64,000 bases of DNA from Rhopalosiphum padi (GCF_020882245.1 NC_083598.1:64083858-64147857); one strand, 5' to 3'. Counted from the stretch's first letter, positions 22,949 through 36,520 are shown. The notes: generated from the letters alone by a model not told the origin. A program made the numbers and translations.

Positions 22949-24938
22949 TGCAGCCAGAAACCCTTAAAGTTAAAAATTTTGCTACAGCTGAATAAATTAG
23001 TAGCATTGTTACCGTTTATATTTTATTATATAATTTAATGATGACTGATGATTGATGAACAACCATATAATGTTTTCAAATAAATAATATCATTTTGATT
23101 TTATGATATTGTATATAAGTATTGTTAGGAATAAAGATTTAACTAGGTATATATTGTTAATGAAAATATAAAATGACAAAAAAAAAAATGTTAAGTCATT
23201 TCAAAATATAATATAAAAAATCATGTTATATTAAATTTTTTAATATTTATTATTGCCAAAAAATCTTTTAATATTTAAATGTTATACAAAAATATTGATA
23301 TTATTATGCATCACTCACATATATTTTTTTGAATTAAGTTATTAATATATATTATATTTATATTTTATAGAATAATATTTTATGCTGTACATTACTATAA
23401 CATTATAGATTGACTTGCAGCGAATGAATGAGTTGATGATTGCTGAAATATTTCTAATGTATTTACATTATCTATATATGATATAAAATAAATGTGTACA
23501 TAAACTAAGTAACATCTAAATAATTATTACTTTACGTATTTTTTTTCTTGAGTCTGGTAACAGCTGAGATACAGTTAGATAAGTGCTTTTTAAATTCTTA
23601 TTTAGTGAAGTATGTGTAAAGACATGCTTAAAGGGTGGGTATCTTTTAGTAGTATATTCTTAAATTTGGTTTGTTTTTCATATAACTTATTTTCTTTTAA
23701 GTTTATATTTTATTGCAATTACATTCGAGTAGTTTTTGCCATCATCAATTCATTAAGAATATAAAATGTAACTAGTCAATACCTAATAAAATATATTTTA
23801 TAATACAATTTGAATTATTTTGTATTAAATAAAATTGTTTTTAAAAATAATCAAACTATTCCATCCATTTAATTGTATTATTTGTATGTAGTAATATGTA
23901 TTGTATTTTATTGTTTTTTTTTAATCATTCTTATTTATTTGAATTATTTATATTTTTTGTTTTCATTTATTGATTTATATAATGTATATTTTTTTTTTGT
24001 AAATTTATCAATGTACACCATTTTTTGTAACAAACATGTTTTTACTATCTACATTTGTAGTACATTTTTCGTAACTTGGTTATCATTTTACTTAATCCTA
24101 TTATAGTTTATAATAATAATGAATATTATATCAAATACAAGAACAGTTCTTGCATTCAGTACTCATTACTATTATATATTTATATATATATATATGCAAT
24201 TGATTATTGCATTTCTGCAACTTTTTTAAATATATGTAAGACTAACAATCAGTCAAACAAAAAAAAGTAAGTACACATGGACATTTGATATTCAAGTAAT
24301 AATCATAAATTATAGATATTTTTAAAGTATTTTTATTGTATGGAAAAGCTTCATTGACAATGTGAATAAAACAATGGCAGCTTTTACTTTTTTTTTTACC
24401 AAGACTCTCATATTTACAGTAGAAACTCAATAATGAGTCATCACTCTCTGTGATCCGTCATCATAAAAAAAATGAGTGAATGCATCTACTCTGCAGCAAA
24501 TTTCTATAGAAAACAGATAATGTTAACTACTTAGAAAATGAGGAATTAAAATACAGTAGTAGTTATAATCATCAACCTAGTCGCTTGAATAAGAAATATT
24601 TAGTATTTACTCTTGTCGATTTTTACTTCTTCATTGAATAGAAAAATAGCTAACTGTGAATGTGTGTTTTAACTATATCTTAGAATTTTTTTTTAACTAT
24701 TTACAATATTTTTAGTAATCATGATTGTAATATGTTAAAAATGTTATGTCACATATTAATGAAAAAATGCGATCGAAAATTTTTTTTGCTCAGAACGTTC
24801 AACAGTTAATAGCTAAAGTATTGTATACAGTATTCATCACATAATTCTTAAATACTTGAAACTATTACAATTGAAATATTTTGAAATCCAAAATACCATA
24901 AAATTTAGCTTATTTCGTTATTTTTATGTTTGAATAAA
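22949..24938. other. 3' UTR of the Pvr-like gene and convergent intergenic spacer
   Basis: A poly(A) signal AATAAA occurs at 23079-23084, about 130 nt after the stop, and another near 23131. The rest is AT-rich spacer between this gene and the convergent hexosaminidase gene. It includes an (AT)n microsatellite near 24180-24194. No further gene is seen. Confidence 0.6.
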
Positions 24939-27900
24939 TCAATAACTAATAATACATTCGCCTTCACGATCATTACACCATTCTGGAGTAATTCTATCCG
25001 GTTTAATTCCTAATGATATAAGTCGTTCTCGGTGTTGCAATAGTCTAAAATTTTAAAAATATTTATTATTATAGATTCGTATAATTCGTTATTTCGGTTG
25101 TAACATAATAAATTATTTTTACCTGTACTCGGCCGCCAAAGCGTTAGTGGGCGGATCCGCCCATAACCTTTCAGATAAAGCTGCAGCTCTTGGCCAAACT
25201 TTAATATCTAAACTAAAATCATCAGCGAATTCGGAAAACATGCAGGTCTATAAAAAAAAATGGATTGAATTAGTATGAACATGACTTTTTACTTAGGTAT
25301 TTTGTATATTATTGGCTATTACTTCTGCCCCTAAAATGAGATTAGAATTATTTGACATTGGCAATTTGTTGTTGTAAATAACCTTCCATGAATGGTAAGT
25401 AGTTGGTGGCCGCAACCCGTGATCTAGGTAATAGATATCTTCTACGGCCACAATTACTTTATAACCTAAGTTTGCTAAATCAACCGAAACTGTATTTCCT
25501 TGCCAAACTTCAACGGTATATCGTTTTTTGTCGAGATGCTTCTCTATGATACTTGGATCAGTCAATCCACTAGACCAAACAATTATGTCCGAATTTGAAT
25601 CACCGACTTCGTTGTCGTATACAGTTAAAGCTTTATTATGGAATTCGGACCACAGATCCAGATATGCGCTTTCAGCTAAGCTTCGATTGTTAGACTGCAT
25701 CCATTCAACGATTTCGTCTGTTGTGTTCCAACATCGCACAGCAACCTATATAATATAAGAAGACAGTTTTTAAATAAAATTCGATGTTGGTAAAATAAAT
25801 AAAATAAATTACCTCATCGCCACCCATGTGGAATGCTTCTCCTTTGGGAAATACGCTGACCAAATCTTTATAAATTTTACCTAACCACGTGTACGTGTGA
25901 TTGTTTAGTGGATTAAGTTGCCCACACGGTGGTTGTACACAATAATCTTCCCACGGACGGTTACCCAGACAAATCACCATGTTTCCAAAACCTGCATCTT
26001 TTCCCCATTGCCATCCGTAACCCGCATGTGCCGGTGAATCGATTTCCATAATGATTCTTACTCCTCTAACTAATGCATACCTTAGAAGATCTTTGATTTC
26101 TTCATATGAGTATATTTTTTCGGGACTATATGCACCATATCTATAATATATATATATATATAAACACACTATGAATTTATTTCTCTATTTACTTGCATAA
26201 TGCCGTAATACACGAGTTGATTTTTGATATCAGCTGAGCTGAATATGTGATCACTATTGTATTATATTTATATTTATTTCCCGTGTATTATATTAAATCA
26301 TTGTAAAATGCTACGATATGTCGATATACATATAGGACTACACTACCATAGAACCTAGCAAATATATATAATAACAAAATAATACGTAAGCTATTACTAC
26401 CTATTATTTACTATAATAGTGGTATAATTTTAAATATTTAAAATTTGTATAAAATTATAATGTTTGTCATTGTCGTAATAATTTACTTTATTACTTACTC
26501 ATATAGATAGTCTAATTTTTTACGTTACCGCGTGTGTTCCTTTTCCGTCGAATATTGTGGATCAAGTGGTACTTTAGTTTTGGGTTAAATTGCGTTATTT
26601 TACGATGACATATTGTCCGGGCTCTATTTTATATGCCTATCACGATGCCATTTCACTTAACATTACTAGATAGGTATTAAAGTCACGTCTCACCTCGCCA
26701 TTTGCGGAGCGCTAGGCAAATCCAATGGAAAACTGTGAGAGTCTGTGGCGTGCCAATGGAATACGTTGAGTTTGGAATGACCCATAGCGTCGATCGTTCT
26801 TCTGATCGCCGACAATGGGAAATAATTCCTCGATGTATCCAGCATGAATCCTCTGTGTGCGTACACAGGCTCGTCGACTATTTGCGCCTCTGCAGCCATC
26901 ACCAGTGTCTTGCCGTTAAATTTAGGCCGGCCGTACGCCGTTATCAGCTGTCGCAATGTTTCCAATCCGTTCCTAGCGCCGTACACGGTTCGCGCTGTAA
27001 TGTTTGCCGTGATTTGGTCCGCTAGATAAACATTTGCATCGTGTGAATTGTCATAATCAGAACGAATCATTTGTATTACTATAAGACACACTATATATTA
27101 TCGTCTTACAATTGGTGGAAATGTTTAATTCATAACTTTCGTTCGTCGACCACTTGATATTAGTAAAAGGAGTGGTCGTGGTTATGAATACAGTCAGGTT
27201 GTTGTCGTTAGAAATACACAGGGGACTGCAAATTGTTTTTAACGACGACATTAACACTTGGGACGCCTCAGTCATGTATTGTTTTCCGAGTTCATCGGCC
27301 ACGGATGACAAGTTAAACACGACATTGTGAAGTCCAAATTTAATCACCGGTTTTCTACAATTTGTTATTAAAATCAGCGATATGATATTTGTACAAAATC
27401 CAATAGGTATACGTTTATTTATTTGTATTTACTTTATTGTAGTCATTATAGTCGGCCTCGGCCAAAGTGACCCATATTGGCCACAGGTTAATCGGCAAAC
27501 GTCCATTGATTCATTGACGTCATTGGTTTCCTTAGTTTCATTTTGAAATTCGCTTATTATACACTGATCGTTTACGCATTTGTAAATTTTACTTTAAATA
27601 TGAAAAAATATTAACATAATAGGTTATATTATATATATCGGCATAAAAATATCTAAAAATGATTTAATACAGTACTTAATCAGTGCGATTTACATATTCC
27701 TACCTACCTAATTTATAAACTGTTTAAAAAATAGAAAATACGATCAGAGTTTAAAAAAAGATTAAGTATTTTAATTATATTTGAAATCAATCAATTTTTC
27801 ATAATTTTAGATTTCATTACCAATAGTGATTTTACATTAAAAAAATTAAAAATAATAGTTACCTACTGTGGTGCGACTTACAGTACTTCAAGTAATATAA

Positions 27901-28803
27901 AAATAATTTTTAATTATTATATTATAGGCACCTAATTGGTTTTGCAGCAAACGAATTGCATCCCAAGATCCCTTTTTCATACAAATTGCGTCCCGATAAT
28001 ATGTATCAACTACACTGATTGCTTCCGATGTAAATACAATATTTTCCTTTTCATTTAATACAGATTTAAGACTAACTGGCAAATGTCAATAGCAACATTA
28101 CATATTATATTGCTAAAGCCTAAAGGTAGGTTAAAAATATTGTTTTTTTCATCGTTAATTTGTTAAACTAATTAAAATAATAAAAAAATATAAGGAAGAT
28201 TAGGTTATTGTGTTATTATATTAAAATGTTAGTATAATATTACTTATGGATTGGTAAATATTTTAATGATACAGTTTTTTTATAATTAAAACTTGTTATT
28301 TTGTTTTCGTCATTAATATTATTTTTTATAAATTCTGAATTCAGGGACGCAAATAATCAGGATGCAATTAGTTAAAAAAAAATTGCAGCCATTGGTTTAA
28401 CCGTCCAAGTACAACGATAGGTTAGTATAGGTGTACTACGTGTGCCTATATGATCAGATCACCAACATTTTATCAATTTTATAAATTAATGATTAAATTA
28501 ATAAGCAATTACTTTAATTAAATTCTCAGTCTTAAATTAAGTTTTTAAAGTTTTAGAGTATATATAATTTATCAATATAAATTTAAAAAAAAACATTATG
28601 ATTATCTTCATTCAATTTTCCTATGCCTAAGCAGTATTTATTTATTTATTTATTATCCATAATAAATATTATTGTTATTAATTTTTATTTTGAGTTTTAA
28701 GTTACCTGATGAACGGTAAATTGTTTTCGGCTGTTGCTTCATTAGTTTTGGCTAAGAAGTGAAATATTAGTAATGCACATGTAATACATGCCCAGCGTCC
28801 CAT
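24939..28803 (-). CDS. Beta-N-acetylhexosaminidase, GH20 family
   Basis: Eight exons on the minus strand, in transcript order: 28803-28706, 27591-27433, 27354-27110, 27078-26694, 26140-25813, 25745-25323, 25247-25123 and 25044-24939. They give about 622 aa. All phases agree and all introns are GT-AG. Exon 1 starts MGRWACITCALLIFHFLA, a signal peptide, so the enzyme is secreted or lysosomal. Next comes the N-terminal YKCVNDQC motif of insect hexosaminidases, then the GH20 domain: GFMLDTSRNYFPL, FHWHATDSHSFPLDLPSAPQ, EIDSPAHAGYGWQWG, and HMGGDEV, whose Asp-Glu pair is catalytic. WPRAAALSERLW and a final EWCNDREGECIISY follow. The family removes terminal GlcNAc/GalNAc from chitin oligomers and glycans. 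The sequence does not decide whether it is mainly chitinolytic or glycan-trimming. A 5' UTR exon is likely upstream, since an acceptor-like TAAATAG lies 14 nt before the ATG. Confidence 0.94.
27888..28082 (-). other. Exon-like open frame inside hexosaminidase intron 1 (unassigned)
   Basis: The frame reads SLKSVLNEKENIVFTSEA and DTYYRDAICMKKGSWDAI on the minus strand. A TTGCCAG acceptor-like site precedes it and an AATTAG/GTGCCT donor-like site follows. Its phase does not fit the hexosaminidase mRNA, because joining after exon 1 would give TAG. It is not a normal exon of that gene. It may be a transposon or gene fragment, or an orphan exon. I do not recognise it. Confidence 0.3.
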
Positions 28804-30221
28804 GTTTTGTATTCTATTTAAATATGAAAAAAAAAAAATCGTAAATTATAATAAATAACAACATTGGGAGCAATGTAGTTTTATTTTGATTTGATAATAA
28901 TAGGTAGCTATTAAATTAAAAAATAAAATATTATTTTATTCATAAAAATAAAAGTTGTTGTACTCGTATTATAATAAATCATAATTGATATTTTATAGAA
29001 CTAATGAATGAAAATAAAATATTAAAAATGATTGAACAGTGTGACTATTAAAAAACAAGAATTTACGTACAAGAAATTCATTATTAATTTATATAACTTA
29101 TATAAATATGTTTACGACATATCAATAGTTACAGGTATAATATTTAATGTAAAATTCAGATTTATAGTTATGATTAATATATTTAATAAGAATAATAAAA
29201 AAGTAATAAAAATTATATAAGTAGGCACTTTTTAAATAATATATTTTATTTATTTTTGTTGTTACCTACTGAAACAAGTTACAAATAATAATAACATAAA
29301 TCAAAATCAAGATATTTTATCATTTTACTTACATTTAATGTGACGTTCTCTCATAAAATATATCAACGAACTACTTCTGTTTGCAGTAGGTACCTACTGA
29401 CTACCTAGGTATATGATATAATGTGAAATGTTTTCATTTTTAGACCAATATATAAATTATCATATATTAGAAGGTGAATTGTCCACAACAATCTATCTCC
29501 CACTTTTGTAGGTAGTAATGTGGTATTGTAGTCTGTCTAGTCAGTATTATAAGCTAACGATTAATGTTCATTTTTTCGTTCAGTCGTTTATTAAATAAAC
29601 TGAACTGTCTGAACTATAGGAATAAAGGCATAAACAAAACAAATTGTAGTGTCATTGATCATATAGTAAACTTTAATTGATCCTAGTTCTATTTCATTTT
29701 GTATTTTTGGCAATAAAGTTGCCTTATATATTTTTTCTACTTTAAAAAATCTTCGTTCTACAATCCTTAAAATTATAATTAATTATATTAATATTTTTAC
29801 AACACATACCAAAAATACATGGACTTCGAATGCGAGTACCGTAATTTTTTTGAGTTGAATAATCATCATCAATATTGTCAGCATCACTTGATACATTTTC
29901 GTCTACATTTATCGTAATGAATCAAATGTACTTCCACAATAAAATGAAATAAAATAAAAATAACTATGGTAGCCTACCGTCGGTAGGTACCACGTATACA
30001 GTTTTTTGGTAGATACAATTTTACGGTAGGTAGCAATTGTAGCATATTAGACAAGTACCAACTTTATTATATAATTATTGAGTAGGTATAGTTTATTAAT
30101 TTATCATTTATGTTAACAATATTCAGTTAAAGTTAATATAAAACCGCAATAAAACTAAATAATGTCCAAAGACATATTTATTTCGGTTTATTCAGTCAAA
30201 ACAAAAATATAATAATGCATA

Positions 30222-30760
30222 TTTTAATTTTTCGTCACAGTAAATTTCATTTTTTAGATTTCGGTAACGCCGTACTATAAAAAATGAGTGAGATTATTAA
30301 TATATGGCAATGATTTTAAAAATAATTTAAAAGTATATACTAAATATATTTAAGCAATACTAATAAATAAAGTATTTTATAATGTTATTAGTTATTGAAA
30401 TATATATCATAAAAATATAATATATAATAAATAAATCAAAAACAAAATAAATAATTAATTTTCATTTTATTCACTTAAAAAAACATTTGTAAGTTACACA
30501 TTTGAAAGCTTGAGATAAAATAATACAATTTAATTTTAACTAATAAAATTATAACTATATACTTTATGATTGTCACTCGTATTATTAACGTATAGGTAAT
30601 GTTACACACTCTTTCCTATTATAATGGTGAAAATACACCTATTGTGAAAATATTATATGCATGGTATATTATATAATCGGTATACCTATACATTTTTACA
30701 ATAAGAAGTCACGAAAATCTAAAAAACTGAAATTTGCTGTGACGGAAAATGAAAATATTT
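30222..30760. mobile_element. MITE with about 45-bp terminal inverted repeats (CGTCACAG...)
   Basis: The left arm (about 30222-30267) contains CGTCACAGTAAATTTCA then TTTTTTAGATTT. The reverse complement of about 30707-30760 reads CCGTCACAGCAAATTTCAG then TTTTTTAGATTT. The arms match over about 45 bp with few differences. The interior is AT-rich without coding. No clear target duplication was found. Confidence 0.7.
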
Positions 30761-31437
30761 AAATATACATATATATTCCTGCTGGCAGTAAATGGAAAAG
30801 TCGATTTTAGCGGAAAATTATGACGCCCGAATCAACATAACGGTAGGAATGTTACTTGTCATATTAATTAATATTTATTTTTAGCTATCAGTGCGTAATT
30901 TAAAAAAAACTGTTCGTAGCTACATATAATATTATATCATTGTCCTGTTATACAATTTAAAATTTATTTTTTTCATAAAATATTATGGTAATTACTAGTA
31001 TTATACCTACTCATCTATTTGTTCGTAATTTACAGTTTTCAAATATTGATTTTGAGCTTACTGGCTAGTGGCTATATATTCTATAACTGAATTTAATATT
31101 TACAAATTATTAGTGATATAAGAAATTGTGAAATACATAGGTATTACATCATCAATTGTAAAAGTAAATGTAAATGATGTACTCAGATATAGGTTGTAAT
31201 AAATTATTACATAAACAACAATTAATTATTTGTTAAACGTCTGAATAAATTTATGTCAAGTATCTTTTTAACTGCTGTATTCAATCAAAATAAATACCTT
31301 AATAAACATAATTCATTATTTTAAGTTCACTAATATAGGTATAGATGTATGTCAATTTTACAATAACTCGCATCCTATCTATCCATCTTTTTGATAATTT
31401 AATTTACTATTATAAAAATTAACATTTTTTTTTATTA

Positions 31438-31595
31438 CAGTCGAGTCGCGATAATTCGAAGGTGAAGGGAGATAAAAATTCACTCCGAGATATCTAACTT
31501 GAATTTATTATATTAATTTATATATAATTTATATTTCTAAGGAAATAAAAAAAAATTCAAGTTGTTAAGTTTTTCGAGTTATCGTGACTCGACTG
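31438..31595. mobile_element. pogo/Tc1-mariner-type MITE, copy 1 (158 bp, TA target)
   Basis: Ends are CAGTCGAGTCGCGATAATTC on the left and, in reverse complement, CAGTCGAGTCACGATAACTC on the right. The element is flanked by TA on both sides (31436-31437 and 31596-31597). CAGT ends and TA duplication fit pogo/Tigger-like elements. A second copy is at 55858-56021. Confidence 0.85.
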
Positions 31596-33265
31596 TATTT
31601 ATTAATAGTTTCAATAGTTGGATTCAAAGATGAACAGTAAAATGTGTGATTGATGACTACAGACTACAGTACGTTTTCCAAAAAGACCATTTTCTCGGAT
31701 GTTCATTTTACAAGAACAAAAAGCTTAAATTAATTTTCTTCGAAAATGTAATTATTATAGGCTATAGCCGTTATAGGTGTTCGTGTAATATGTATTAGCA
31801 TTGATTATAAATGGTAATTGTATTTATAATCAATACATAATTATAATATATGATAGTGAGTAGCGAGTACTTAAAAATGTAATGTTTAAATTAGGTACCT
31901 ACCTAGATTACTTAATTTTTAATTTCTATTTATGTAGATACTAGATCACGATAATGCACCGATGGACAATCGATGACAATTTTAATTAGCCGTAGTCAAA
32001 AATTTGTAAGTAAATAAAATATAAATAATTTAATGATAACCATAACTAATCGAATAGATTATTTTGTGAACAATAGCATATATACAATATTAAACAATAG
32101 TTTTATTAAATCTAATTAATTTTTTTTTAATATTAAATAAAAAATTATAAAATTATTGATCATTTATCGATAATTAAAATAGGTAATATAAATATTACAC
32201 AGTCATTAAATATATTTATACCGATAATACCTAATAACAATATTTTTAAATAAAGAACATTAATATGAAATTCGGGAAAACTGTGTTTAAAAGGACCAAA
32301 TACCGCGATTAGTTATTATAATATATTAATATATAGATTAAAATGTAGGTTTGTTAAGTATCTACTTAGTACTTACCAGATACCAACTACTTACTTCAGT
32401 TTTGTGAAACTTAGGTTTAATCTCAAATTATACTTATTACAAAACCACAAAGGTACCAACAATAACAATTATAACAATAGGTACCAGACACCAATTATCT
32501 ATTGTATAATCAGTAATGATTTGTCTATATACGAATAGGAATCATGTTTATGTTATAGACAAATATATTAATTTAAATGACAACAAAAATAAATGATAAA
32601 CTATTTTTAATAGAATGTAGGTACTTATATTATTAAAGAAATACAAGCGACTTTGTACGACTTATTTAATTACTACCTACTTAATTGTATGTATAAAATT
32701 ATAATACTGAAGCATAAGCAATAAAATATACTGAACTATATTGCATGATTGTATGATCAGTCATTGTTTATAATACTTAAGTTACCATATTATAATAGGT
32801 AGGTATATAATAAATAGATACAATAATTAACAAATAATTACCATAATGATCTAGTCTCATTTGTTAATATAGTAATGAGATATTTACATTTATTTGTGCA
32901 CAAGTAATTTTCGTAAAGCATATTAAAGTCACTTTTATAAAAATTAAATCAATATTTAAATAAAAAATATTATTATTTAAAAAGATTACTTATAATAAAG
33001 TTAGTAAACAATTTTGTCTAAAAATTACTCACTTATTTGTTTATTATGTATTTATTACATATTATACATTTTAATTTTTAATATAATTTATAATAATAAA
33101 GAATGAAATATACTATGATTAATTTATATTTTTTTAATAATTTAATTAATTATTTATTAGAAATTAATATTATTTAAATTGTACATAATATTTTTTAACT
33201 AGAACTTAAATTTAAAGTAATTTGCATTTTTTCGTTCTTAGTTGTTTATTCTGATTAAAATGTAT

Positions 33266-36200
33266 TTAATCATTTACGTTTATGTCATTTTCTTCTTCGG
33301 GACTGGTAGACCGAGATTTTGAGCATGTTAAATCCACAGAACCTACCATCAAAGATAGGTTTCCGTTCATATCAGATCTAGTGTCTTGGTGATGAGCCGA
33401 ACGTCTATTTGAAATTTCATTTTCTGAAAATGTATAACATGATATAAATACGAATATAAAACATTTTGTATAATATATTATAATATAATGTTAAGAATAT
33501 TTAATTGTATTGTCATTTTTTTAAAATAATAAACAGAAGAATTTCTTGGTAAATTTTGAGTATAGAACATAACTATCGGGTGGTAATAATCAAAATGGAA
33601 TATTTCTAAAAACTAATGTGGCTTAACTGATTTCATAGCTAATAGCTAAATATTTGCATCACATATAGAATGAAATTACATTGTATTATTATACAGAAGT
33701 TATTATGTAAATATCTATTACTATACGTCTGTCGTTTAGGTATACATTACATAACAATTATATAGTTGTATTGCAGTACTTTAGCATATGAGTTGGATTC
33801 AAATTAAAAACTATTAATAGTTGACAAAGTTAAACCTAATCTATCAAGTGTTATGTATTGCAATTTTTGAACTTTAGTAGACATGAAGTAACTAACAATG
33901 TTGTAAGACAAATAAATTGAATTATTAGGTATGTCATAATGTATTATAAACGCAGTTTGATTACATACTTTGATATTTTACTTTCTTGATTTTTAATCAA
34001 GTAAGTATAGTAATTGAAATGAAAAAAGTCTGTATTTTTAAAACTTCAAGAATTTTTGTTAAATAGGAAAATTATAAAAATGTTAAGTTGTTATGAGTAG
34101 GTGGATAATCAAGCCAAATTTAACATGAAATATTAATGATGAGAGAGATCCGATATCACACCCGAGTGGAATAACGATTTGAATTCACAAAAACGTCGGC
34201 GTAAATAGTCCCAAAATTTCTATTTTTTTTTTAACTTTTCTCCAGAACTATTATAGCTAAAAAGTTGGCTGATAGCTCATTAAAAATGAATTATGAAATA
34301 GATACAAAATGTGAGATTAAACATTTTCAAAAAAAATCATTTAATTTTTCACAGTTAAAAAAATAGTTATTTTTTGCTAGATTTTCATTTAGCGTGGTAG
34401 ATTGCCGAAAATGGGGAACGGATTTTGTCATTTGTGGTCTTGTTAGATTCACATTGGCTGGGAGAAGTTCTGTGAAAATTTTCAGAACTTTATCTTCTTT
34501 TGTTAACTCACTACAAAGCTATAATGCTGAAAAACATAAAAAAAAACGCCCAATAAAATGTATTTTAATTTTTTTTTTTTTTTGAAGTTTTGTAGTGAAT
34601 TAACTATAAAAGATAAAGTTCTGAAAATCTTCACTACACTTATCCTAGCCAATGTGAATCTAACAATTCCCCAAACAACAAAATCCGCTCTCCGGTTTCA
34701 GAGATCTATCTCACTAAATGAAAATGAAAATAAAATACATTATACATACCTATTGATATTAGTATATTACATACAATTAATAAATTTCTAAAAATTGAAA
34801 ATCAAGAAAGTTTACATGCCGATCTCCGACTTGGCAAGCGTTTTGTTTAAATAACAGAATATATATTTTTTTAAATCAGAAATAATAAATGATTTAATTA
34901 ATTGCCTTACCAGTAGAAGAATACGGGCAAAACAATTTAGTAGTAACTGTATTTGTTGGTGGTCCAACTAATGGCGGTCTTTCTGTTACTTGAAAACTAA
35001 AAGTGTGCGTGTTAATATATTTTAGGTATAGCTATTTATTGTCTGTGATTTATAACCATACTTTTGAAGCATTCTGTAACTTCCTGGTACGTGGGTAGGT
35101 GACGAGACTACAGTCGATTGGGTAGGAGGCGTTGGCGGAGGTTCTTTATCGTCCGCCAAACGAGTCGTTCCCTCGGATGCTTGACGACCTGACAATGAAT
35201 TTATCATATTGAAAAAATTAGTCTTCGTTTAATTTTTCTGAAAATTGATTTACCCAATAGAAGCGATTGTGTGTTCAAACCCATGCAACGAATTCTCCAT
35301 GCGTCTTGAATTATCTGAAGCCGTGCGTGTTTACGCCACTTAGCTCTGCGGTTTTGAAACCATACCTATAATCACAAATAACTAAATTAACTACAATATT
35401 TTCGCTCATACAGTCATGTACCGATCACGAAATAAAAATTTAATCATAATTCATTATTTATTAAACAAATTAAGATTATGTTAAAACTTAAAAATATCGC
35501 GGTAGAATAAATAAATTGAATAAAAACATCGTAGATTTATAAAAAAATATAAATTCTTCAAGTGTAGTATTTACGTTTTTCTAAAATTGATTCAATATTT
35601 TGTAATAAAGCTTATAATTTATTTATTTTTTTAATTATTCAATATGCTACGTAGTTTTTCAAAATTATTTATTTTTAAAAATATTTAGCATTATATTAAA
35701 TATTTTGAATAAATGAAATAAATGGACTTAATTAAACTAGACTTAAATATATGATTAAAATTAAATATTTTATAACATTTTTTAATAATTTATAAGTTAT
35801 GTAGGTATATAAAAAAAATCAACGAAATTTTTAAAACGTGAAAACAGTTAAGTATCTACACGCATATGTAATTAAAAATTCAACAGAATAATTTCAAAGG
35901 AAAAAACAAAAAAGTTTGATAAAAATGTAAAATATTACTCTGAAAGAACATTTTATAGTTATAATAAGATTCATATACGAGTAGATGGTAGTTTATAAAA
36001 AAATGTGTTTAATATTGACCTGTACACGAGCTTCAGAAAGATTAATTCGAAGAGCTACTTCTTCTCTCAAGAACACGTCTGGATAATGAGTTTTCTGGAA
36101 AAGGCTTTCAAGTTCTTGTAGCTGCTGTGGCGTAAACGTCGTTCGGTTTCTTCTCTATTTATAAGGATAATAAACTATTTTTTAATAAATTTAGTAATAT

Positions 36201-36352
36201 TTTACAATGTAAAACAAAAGACTCGTTTATTTTAGTAAAAACAATTTTTTTTTCTTAAGTGATTGAAACGAACTTGCCTGTCTACGTCTACCAAACATGT
36301 ACTCCGATAAAAGATCGCCGGGTAACGGCGATAAGTAGGGTCCTCCAGCCAT
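33266..36352 (-). CDS. Paired-class (Q50) homeobox transcription factor, PHDP-like
   Basis: Six exons on the minus strand: 36352-36278, 36154-36020, 35365-35254, 35188-35062, 34996-34911 and 33423-33266. They give 230 aa in consistent phase, ending in TAA. The start at 36352 gives MAGGPYLSPLPGDLLSEYMF, followed by GRRRQ and the homeodomain RRNRTTFTPQQLQELESLF, HYPDVFLREEVALRINLSEA, then RVQVWFQNRRAKWRK. Gln at position 50 (WFQNRR) marks the paired-like class, which binds TAAT-type sites. There is no paired domain. The conserved tail HARLQIIQDAWRIRCMGL follows. The short N-terminus abutting the homeodomain, the tail and the size match my memory of insect PHDP; other paired-like names remain possible. 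Exon 1 ends CAG/GCAAGT, a GC donor. A poly(A) signal (AATAAA on the minus strand) is at 33250-33245. Confidence 0.9.
34379..34726. mobile_element. Long foldback palindrome (about 140-bp arms) in a homeobox-gene intron
   Basis: The left arm (about 34379-34520) reads CGGATTTTGTC, TTGTTAGATTCACATTGGCT, TTTTCAGAACTTTATCTT and ACTCACTACAAA. The reverse complement of about 34585-34726 carries the same ordered blocks with scattered substitutions. The loop is about 64 bp and AT-rich. Transcribed, it would make a long imperfect hairpin. It is probably a foldback transposon derivative. The exact element ends were not determined. Confidence 0.75.
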
Positions 36353-36520
36353 TGCGCACCACGACGGGGATGATTATGATTTCGAAATTTAACTGACAGT
36401 GCAAACATCCCTCCGGAAAATACGGTCCGACAAAAACCACCCCATTGGATACGATCTTCGGCCAATGGCAGCGTTTGTTACGGTCGCGCCCCGTGTTCTC
36501 CTCTAGAACGATAATAATTG
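36353..36520 (-). promoter_or_regulatory. Probable promoter / 5' UTR of the homeobox gene
   Basis: Just upstream of the start codon the sequence is GC-richer than its surroundings. On the minus strand it has CCATTGGCC and ATCCAATGG within about 25 bp (a CCAAT box in each orientation), and a CpG-rich patch with GGGGCGCGACCG. This fits a promoter-proximal region or 5' UTR. The transcription start is not identified. Confidence 0.45.

Larger units (their letters stand above)
28804..33265. other. Intergenic spacer upstream of hexosaminidase / downstream of the homeobox gene
   Basis: AT-rich sequence with many short TAGGTACC-type words and no complete gene. It contains two MITEs (30222-30760 and 31438-31595). 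A short open minus-strand stretch at about 29810-29920 reads ITINVDENVSSDADNID and KNYGTRIRSPCIFG before a donor-like GGTATGTG. It could be a lone exon or a transposon fragment. Confidence 0.55.

Noticed and set aside
26694..27091. Plus-strand frames at 26702-27029
   Set aside because: Shadows of the hexosaminidase exon on the minus strand.
34394..34791. Two plus-strand frames of 63 and 77 codons
   Set aside because: They are the two arms of the palindrome and mirror each other; not a gene.
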